Of a stretch of DNA of 64,000 bases, positions 60,270 through 64,000 are shown in pieces. Where the stretch lies: positions 124,001-188,000 of the forward strand of contig NZ_JAXOUF010000005.1 of NCBI RefSeq assembly GCF_034424805.1. The letters run 5' to 3'. Below the pieces are notes generated by a model. The model was not told the DNA's origin. It was given only the letters and a program-made list of their open reading frames with translations, and ran no database searches. The DNA comes from Labrys sedimenti (GTDB lineage: Bacteria; Pseudomonadota; Alphaproteobacteria; Rhizobiales; Labraceae). Every line of letters begins with the position of its first letter. The first letter of the stretch is position 1. The position numbers were made by a program, and so were the translations under genes.

Positions 60270-60605
60270 TCAGTCCTCCTGCCGCTTTTTGGGAGGCTGG
60301 ACGGTGGTCAGCACCCAGGCAGAACCGTCGTCACCGACGCGGAAGAGATTTGCGCGAAACGTGCCGCCGAGTAGCGGGCTGTAGATCGTGATCGAGACGA
60401 ACTCGCCGGCCCGTTCGCCGACATGTATCCAGCCCGCGCCGATATCGAGGCCGTCTTCGTCACCGAGCAGGACGCGATATTTCGGGGCGTTCTCGGTGTC
60501 CGAAGGTTCGGCGGGAACGAGCGTCATTTCCTCCCTGATACCGAGCGTCCGGAACTCGCCTTCAAAGCCGGTTTCCCTGCGCGTGAAGTGTCCAATCTGG
60601 GCCAT
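60270..60605 (-). CDS. DUF736 protein
   Basis: 111 residues, MAQIGHFTRRETGFEGEFRT to VLTTVQPPKKRQED, one beta-rich DUF736 domain with GAGWIHVGERAGEFVSITI. Conserved neighbour of relaxase and transglycosylase genes in alphaproteobacterial ICEs; function unknown, perhaps DNA processing. Confidence 0.9.
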   Translation of the reverse strand: MAQIGHFTRRETGFEGEFRTLGIREEMTLVPAEPSDTENAPKYRVLLGDEDGLDIGAGWIHVGERAGEFVSITIYSPLLGGTFRANLFRVGDDGSAWVLTTVQPPKKRQED

Positions 60606-60650
60606 GGTCTTGATCTCCTGTCGTGCGGTGGGGTGGCGAAGGGCGCGCGC

Positions 60651-61196
60651 TCACCGCGTCGGCGTGCGCCAGACGAAGCGGCCGTCGCCGTCCTCGTCGG
60701 TGAAAAGCGGGGTGGCCCGGCCGATGACCGCCGCAGCGGGAAACGGGCCGAAGTAGCGGCCGTCGAGGCTGTCGGCGGCTTCGAGGTTCATGAGGAAAAG
60801 TTCGCCGCCGCCGATCACGCGGCAGCCCCGCCAGACCGGCAGGTCGCGGCCACGGCTGTCGCGGTCGCGAGCCTCGCCGAGCGGAACGTCGTCGACCGTG
60901 ATGGCGCGACCGTCGCGGCACACGCGCTGTCCCGGCAGGCCGACGACGTGCTTGAGGATCGGCACGTCACGGCCGACATAGCCGCGTTCGACCATGAAGG
61001 AGGCGAACGGTTCGGGCGGCATGACGGCGACGAGATCCGGCACCTCGATCCGCCCGGTCTGCGATACCGTGTAGAAGCCGACCGGCGCGCTCGCCGTCGC
61101 GTTCCAGATGAGTTTCAGCGGCATCGGCATGGCGCTGGCCGCGGCGATGCCGAGCACGGCGACGGATGTCGCCGCGAGGTAGCCGAGCCGCGTCAT
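60651..61196 (-). CDS. traF: Conjugal transfer peptidase TraF (S26)
   Basis: 181 residues with one N-terminal helix. Nucleophile Ser in NATASAPVGFY (S-x-P-x-G-x-Y) and general base Lys in LKHVVGLPGQRVCRDG, as in TraF signal-peptidase-like proteins that process and cyclise TrbC. It overlaps DUF2840 by 4 nt. Confidence 0.92.
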   Translation of the reverse strand: MTRLGYLAATSVAVLGIAAASAMPMPLKLIWNATASAPVGFYTVSQTGRIEVPDLVAVMPPEPFASFMVERGYVGRDVPILKHVVGLPGQRVCRDGRAITVDDVPLGEARDRDSRGRDLPVWRGCRVIGGGELFLMNLEAADSLDGRYFGPFPAAAVIGRATPLFTDEDGDGRFVWRTPTR

Positions 61197-61711
61197 CGTC
61201 CGAACTCCCGCCGCCGGAGCCAGGCTTGGTGGCGCTCGGCCGTGTACGGGCGCGGCGTCTCGCCGGCATTCATCCAGTGCGCGACGTGCCGCCAGTGATC
61301 GGGATCGGCGTCGGCGGGATCGATGCCGAGGGCCTCGATGCCGTCGACATGGCGAAGCACGTCCTCGACCTTGGGCCAGCTTTCGACCTTCAGCAGGATT
61401 TCGCCGCCAGGACGCACGAAGGGCAGCGTCTGGAACGGCTCTCCGCGGTCGACCGCGCGGACGATGTCCAGGCGCGAGATGATCGTTCCGTACTCGTTCG
61501 CCGCCCAGCGAACGAGGCAGAAGACCGTGCCGGGCGCGAAGCCGACCACCCTGTGCCGGCGGTCGAGTTTCTGCTCGTAGCTCTCGCGGCCGAATCTGAT
61601 CCAGTTCTCGATGCGCTTCTCGATCCAGGTGAGTTCGACGAGCGTGGTGAACGCGGCTGGACCGTCCGGCAACGGACGGCCGCCGATGCGGAGCGCCGCA
61701 TTACCGGTCAT
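61193..61711 (-). CDS. DUF2840 protein
   Basis: 172 residues with TTLVELTWIEKRIENWIRFG near the start and FAPGTVFCLVRWAANEYGTI. DUF2840 is found only in this ICE backbone between traF and parA; function unknown. It overlaps both neighbours by 4 nt. Confidence 0.88.
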   Translation of the reverse strand: MTGNAALRIGGRPLPDGPAAFTTLVELTWIEKRIENWIRFGRESYEQKLDRRHRVVGFAPGTVFCLVRWAANEYGTIISRLDIVRAVDRGEPFQTLPFVRPGGEILLKVESWPKVEDVLRHVDGIEALGIDPADADPDHWRHVAHWMNAGETPRPYTAERHQAWLRRREFGR

Positions 61712-61962
61712 GGTGTGTCTCCTTGGGTGTCGGGGAATTCGCGCTCGAACAGCTCGCGCAGCATGTCGGCGACGGTGACGCCGCGGCCGAAGGCGGCGAT
61801 CTTGATCCGGCCGCGCAGCTCAGGCGTGATGTCGATGGTGAGTCGGGCCGTGAAGGTCACGGCAGCGCCACTGCGTGGCGAAGGCGTGTCCGCACCCTTG
61901 ATCCAGCTATCCGGATCGGCCGGACGTTGCGCGAACCCACGCTTTTCGGTGCGCGCCGTCAT
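61708..61962 (-). CDS. Ribbon-helix-helix / ParG-like small protein
   Basis: 84 residues. A flexible basic N-terminus (KRGFAQRPADPDSWIKG) precedes a ribbon-helix-helix (TFTARLTIDITPELRGRIKI, GVTVADMLRELFEREF). This shape suits the partner of a ParA ATPase, binding centromere-like DNA and repressing the operon. 4-nt overlaps on both sides. Confidence 0.85.
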   Translation of the reverse strand: MTARTEKRGFAQRPADPDSWIKGADTPSPRSGAAVTFTARLTIDITPELRGRIKIAAFGRGVTVADMLRELFEREFPDTQGDTP

Positions 61963-62717
61963 GACGGGTCTCCGTCATGGAACGGCAGCACGGTGGCGAT
62001 GCGGTCGCGGGCGCGGTCGGCCATCGTGGGGTCGATCTCGCAGCCGATATAGCGTCGGCCAGAGAGCCGGCAGGCTTCGCCGGCGGAGCCCGAACCGGCA
62101 AACCAGTCGCCGACAAGACCGCCTTCCGGGCAGCTTGTCCGGATCAGGATTTCGAGGAGCGCCGACGGCTTTTCAGTCGGGTGGATCGCGCGGCCGTGGC
62201 AGTTGCGCAGGTAGATGACCGAGCGCATGAGGCGCGGCCCGCCGTCGTGGCTGACATAGTGGCCGGCGTCGATCTGGCCGGTATGGGGCGGACGCTGCTT
62301 GCGTCGCACGGTCCGGGCTGTCGCGTCGGACGTGGTCTGGACGTCGTTGTAGATGTCGCGCCAGGGCGTCTCGGCCGGATAGAACTGGACGGCCAGTTCA
62401 TGCACGCGCTTGAAGCGGTCCGCATGGAAGCCGGTGCCGTTCTGCTTCTCCCAGACGATCTCCTGGGCGAGCCGCAGGCCGGCGTCGGCGAAGCGGTCGG
62501 CGGTTGCCATGAAGCTACGCAGCGAACCAAAGACCCACATCGAGCCGGTCGGGGCAAGCGCGCCGCGCGCGAGCGACAGCCAGCCCTCGACGCGGCGATC
62601 CCAGGCGAGCGATGTGTCCCCGTAAGGGGGATCGGCGAGGATCATGTCGAACGGGCCGCGCGCCGGCATGCGATCGCGGCAGTCTCCGGACAATATGATT
62701 TCGGGGGGAACCGTCAT
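61959..62717 (-). CDS. DNA methyltransferase (N4-cytosine/N6-adenine type)
   Basis: 252 residues. Catalytic DPPYGDTSLAWD near the N-terminus, a target-recognition middle (QNGTGFHADRFKRVHELAVQ), and SAM-binding GDWFAGSGSAGEACRLSGRR near the C-terminus, the beta-class order. No restriction gene adjoins, so it is an orphan enzyme, coupled by 4-nt overlaps to parA and the ribbon-helix-helix gene. It may mark ICE DNA to evade host restriction or regulate replication. Confidence 0.88.
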   Translation of the reverse strand: MTVPPEIILSGDCRDRMPARGPFDMILADPPYGDTSLAWDRRVEGWLSLARGALAPTGSMWVFGSLRSFMATADRFADAGLRLAQEIVWEKQNGTGFHADRFKRVHELAVQFYPAETPWRDIYNDVQTTSDATARTVRRKQRPPHTGQIDAGHYVSHDGGPRLMRSVIYLRNCHGRAIHPTEKPSALLEILIRTSCPEGGLVGDWFAGSGSAGEACRLSGRRYIGCEIDPTMADRARDRIATVLPFHDGDPS

Positions 62718-63367
62718 GGCGCGGTCCTCCCGATGCCGAGACGCTCGACCTCGGCCGCCAGTGCCGCGATCTCGCGCGCGGCGGGCGAACGCCGGTCGAT
62801 GTCTGACGCAAGCCTCCCGGTCTGCGCGGCGTCGGCGAAGACGACGCGCTGGCCGATCGTTGTGGCGAGCACTGGCGGATCGTGGTCAGCCAGGGTCTCG
62901 GCCGTCTCGCGAGCGATGACGGTGCGGGCGCCGCAGCGGTTCAGCACGAATCGGGCGGTGAGCTGGGGCCGGTAGATGCGCGCCTCCGCCAGGAGCGCCA
63001 GCATCTCGGCGGAGGCCCAGCCGTCGAGCGGAGACGGCTGCACCGGGATCAGCACGAGGTCGGCGGCGAGCAGCGCGGAGCGCATGAGGCCGGCGACACG
63101 CGGCGGGCCATCGATGACAACGTGATCGACGTCTCGCGCGAGTTCCGGTGCCTCGCGATGCAGCGTATCGCGTGCCAGGCCGACGACGCCAAAGGCGCGT
63201 GGCAGGTTCTCGCGCGAGCGTTGCTGCGACCAGTCGAGCGCCGAGCCCTGCGGGTCGGCGTCGATCAGGGTCACGCGCTTGCCGCGCATCGCCAGTTCGC
63301 CGGCGAGATGCAGCGCGAGCGTCGTCTTGCCGACGCCGCCTTTCTGGTTGAGAAGCGCGACGATCAT
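62714..63367 (-). CDS. parA: ParA-family partition ATPase
   Basis: 217 residues. Deviant Walker A NQKGGVGKTTLALHLAG, LIDADPQGSALDW, VVIDGPPRVAGL and the late VLNRCGARTVI motif. It would segregate the excised or replicating ICE. It overlaps repA by 4 nt. Confidence 0.94.
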   Translation of the reverse strand: MIVALLNQKGGVGKTTLALHLAGELAMRGKRVTLIDADPQGSALDWSQQRSRENLPRAFGVVGLARDTLHREAPELARDVDHVVIDGPPRVAGLMRSALLAADLVLIPVQPSPLDGWASAEMLALLAEARIYRPQLTARFVLNRCGARTVIARETAETLADHDPPVLATTIGQRVVFADAAQTGRLASDIDRRSPAAREIAALAAEVERLGIGRTAP

Positions 63368-64000
63368 CGGCGTCCTCCCGGTGGATCGAGAGGAAGACGT
63401 GGCGTATCGGGATCAGTGGATGGAGAGGCCCCACCGCGGCGGCTTGCAGCCGTCTGTGGCGGCTCGGCCGGCGCGCTTGGCGCGCTCTTCCTGGCGGTAA
63501 CGCTGAGGCTTCTGGCGGCGTCGCGGATGAGGTTTTCCACATCGCGCGCGCGCTCTTTAAGGTTAGAGTCTTTGTTAGACTCTAAGTTAAGGGCGCGATT
63601 TCGTGTGGAATTTCCGTGTGTTAAACCCTGTTTGGGTTCCTGATAGCACGAGGCTCGGGTTCCCGATAGCACGATAGTGCGGGTTCCCGATAGCACGAGG
63701 CCGTCCACAGCTTGTCCACAGGCGGGCAGCGGCTCGAAAGCGAGCAGCGCGCGGCCGCCGATTTCGGTTTCGAGGAACAGGGTGTAGCCGGGCAGCGGCT
63801 GGCGTCGGATGATGTCGCGCAGCTCGAAGGCGAAGCGCTTGAACGGCGACAGGCTGCCTGATTTCTGGTGAAGGTGCTGGAAGTCGAAGCGCCAGCCGGC
63901 GCGCTGGCGGCCACCGTGCTTGCGCACCAGGCGGTAAAGCCAGCGGTCGAGGCCGCCCGTTAGGTCGAAATAGGTCCGGTCGATGGTGAGCACGAGCGCA
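63364..64000 (-). CDS. repA: Replication initiator protein A (RepA/RPA family), C-terminal part
   Basis: At least 212 residues in the window; the 5' end runs off the right edge. LVLTIDRTYFDLTGGLDRWL then YRLVRKHGGRQRAGWRFDFQ, and FKRFAFELRDIIRRQPLPGY are the RPA-type core. The C-terminal part is a low-complexity linker encoded by a block of iterons and an AT-rich dyad (see separate entries), so coding sequence and origin appear to overlap. It initiates replication of the excised circle. Confidence 0.9.
   Translation of the reverse strand, partial: ALVLTIDRTYFDLTGGLDRWLYRLVRKHGGRQRAGWRFDFQHLHQKSGSLSPFKRFAFELRDIIRRQPLPGYTLFLETEIGGRALLAFEPLPACGQAVDGLVLSGTRTIVLSGTRASCYQEPKQGLTHGNSTRNRALNLESNKDSNLKERARDVENLIRDAARSLSVTARKSAPSAPAEPPQTAASRRGGASPSTDPDTPRLPLDPPGGRR
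63563..63585. other. AT-rich inverted repeat next to the iterons (possible unwinding element)
   Basis: TTAGAGTC (63563-63570) and GACTCTAA (63578-63585) pair perfectly around TTTGTTA in the most AT-rich stretch of the backbone (63556-63592), 50 bp from the iterons. Candidate DNA-unwinding element or single-strand initiation hairpin. Confidence 0.5.
63634..63698. repeat. Three 18-bp iterons inside repA
   Basis: GGGTTCCCGATAGCACGA at 63657-63674 and 63681-63698, and GGGTTCCTGATAGCACGA at 63634-63651; starts are 23 and 24 bp apart. Two to three helical turns of spacing is typical of initiator-binding iterons. The repeat encodes LSGTR-type residues in RepA, but the conservation is at the DNA level, including silent positions. 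Confidence 0.75.
63712..63720 (+). other. DnaA-box-like site beside the iterons
   Basis: TTGTCCACA has one mismatch to TTATCCACA; CGTCCACAG at 63702-63710 is a weaker second copy. Adjacent to the iteron block, as in iteron-type origins. Short motif, so only suggestive alone. Confidence 0.45.

Noticed and set aside
1..64000. CRISPR arrays, rRNA genes or intact insertion sequences
   Set aside because: None seen: no regularly spaced repeat-spacer series, no rRNA sequence and no transposase frame in the window.

Overview
The window looks like chromosome from a GC-rich alphaproteobacterium, probably Hyphomicrobiales (Rhizobiales), carrying most of an integrative conjugative element (ICE). Reasons: a YejA-type peptide-binding protein, an Omp25-type outer-membrane barrel, a Rhizobiales-like tRNA-Leu pair, and the alphaproteobacterial RepA-ParA-DUF2840-TraF-DUF736-relaxase-TraG-CopG-Trb-DUF2274 backbone. 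I cannot name a genus from the sequence.

Layout. 1-1573 is chromosomal flank: the start of a yejA-like gene, a VOC protein, a long palindromic repeat, and a tRNA-Leu(CAA) broken exactly after its anticodon loop, which I take as the left junction of the element. A second, intact tRNA-Leu(CAA) of different sequence follows within 160 bp. About 1.9-41.3 kb is cargo. 42.2-64 kb is the conjugation and replication backbone, all on the minus strand. The right end with any integrase lies outside the window. A 3.2-kb TetR / hydrolase / SDR cassette with its own double operator interrupts the trb operon between trbB and copG.

The cargo is a coherent respiratory, sulfur and periplasmic-thiol island. 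It carries a cyanide-insensitive bd oxidase (cioAB with DUF2474); a cbb3-type oxidase operon made of a probable CcoS-CcoN fusion, CcoO, a triheme cytochrome, a TsdA-like diheme cytochrome and a copper P-type ATPase; and a second tsdA with a triheme cytochrome c under an FNR-type box. It also carries sulfide:quinone oxidoreductase, a DUF442/persulfide dioxygenase (Blh), two YeeE/YedE half-transporters and a TauE exporter; a peroxiredoxin with a BigR-like ArsR regulator; and DsbD, a TlpA-like thioredoxin, a DsbG-like protein, two DsbA-like proteins and another thioredoxin-like protein alongside three L,D-transpeptidases.

The main new observation is regulatory. A 17-bp direct repeat, CTTAAG-N5-CTTAAG (11-bp period, as expected for an OmpR-type regulator), occurs six times. 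It lies 40-90 bp upstream of the ccoN operon, the thioredoxin/L,D-transpeptidase divergent pair, dsbD-tlpA-ldt, dsbG, dsbA-ldt, and the divergent dsbA / two-component-system pair. All three L,D-transpeptidases sit in units with this motif, together with Dsb proteins. I infer a mobile, self-regulated system that protects periplasmic cysteines, in particular the catalytic Cys of L,D-transpeptidases, coupled to an oxidase operon. A second operator type (TATGTAA-type repeat, 8-bp period) links the ArsR gene to the blh/SQR sulfide genes.
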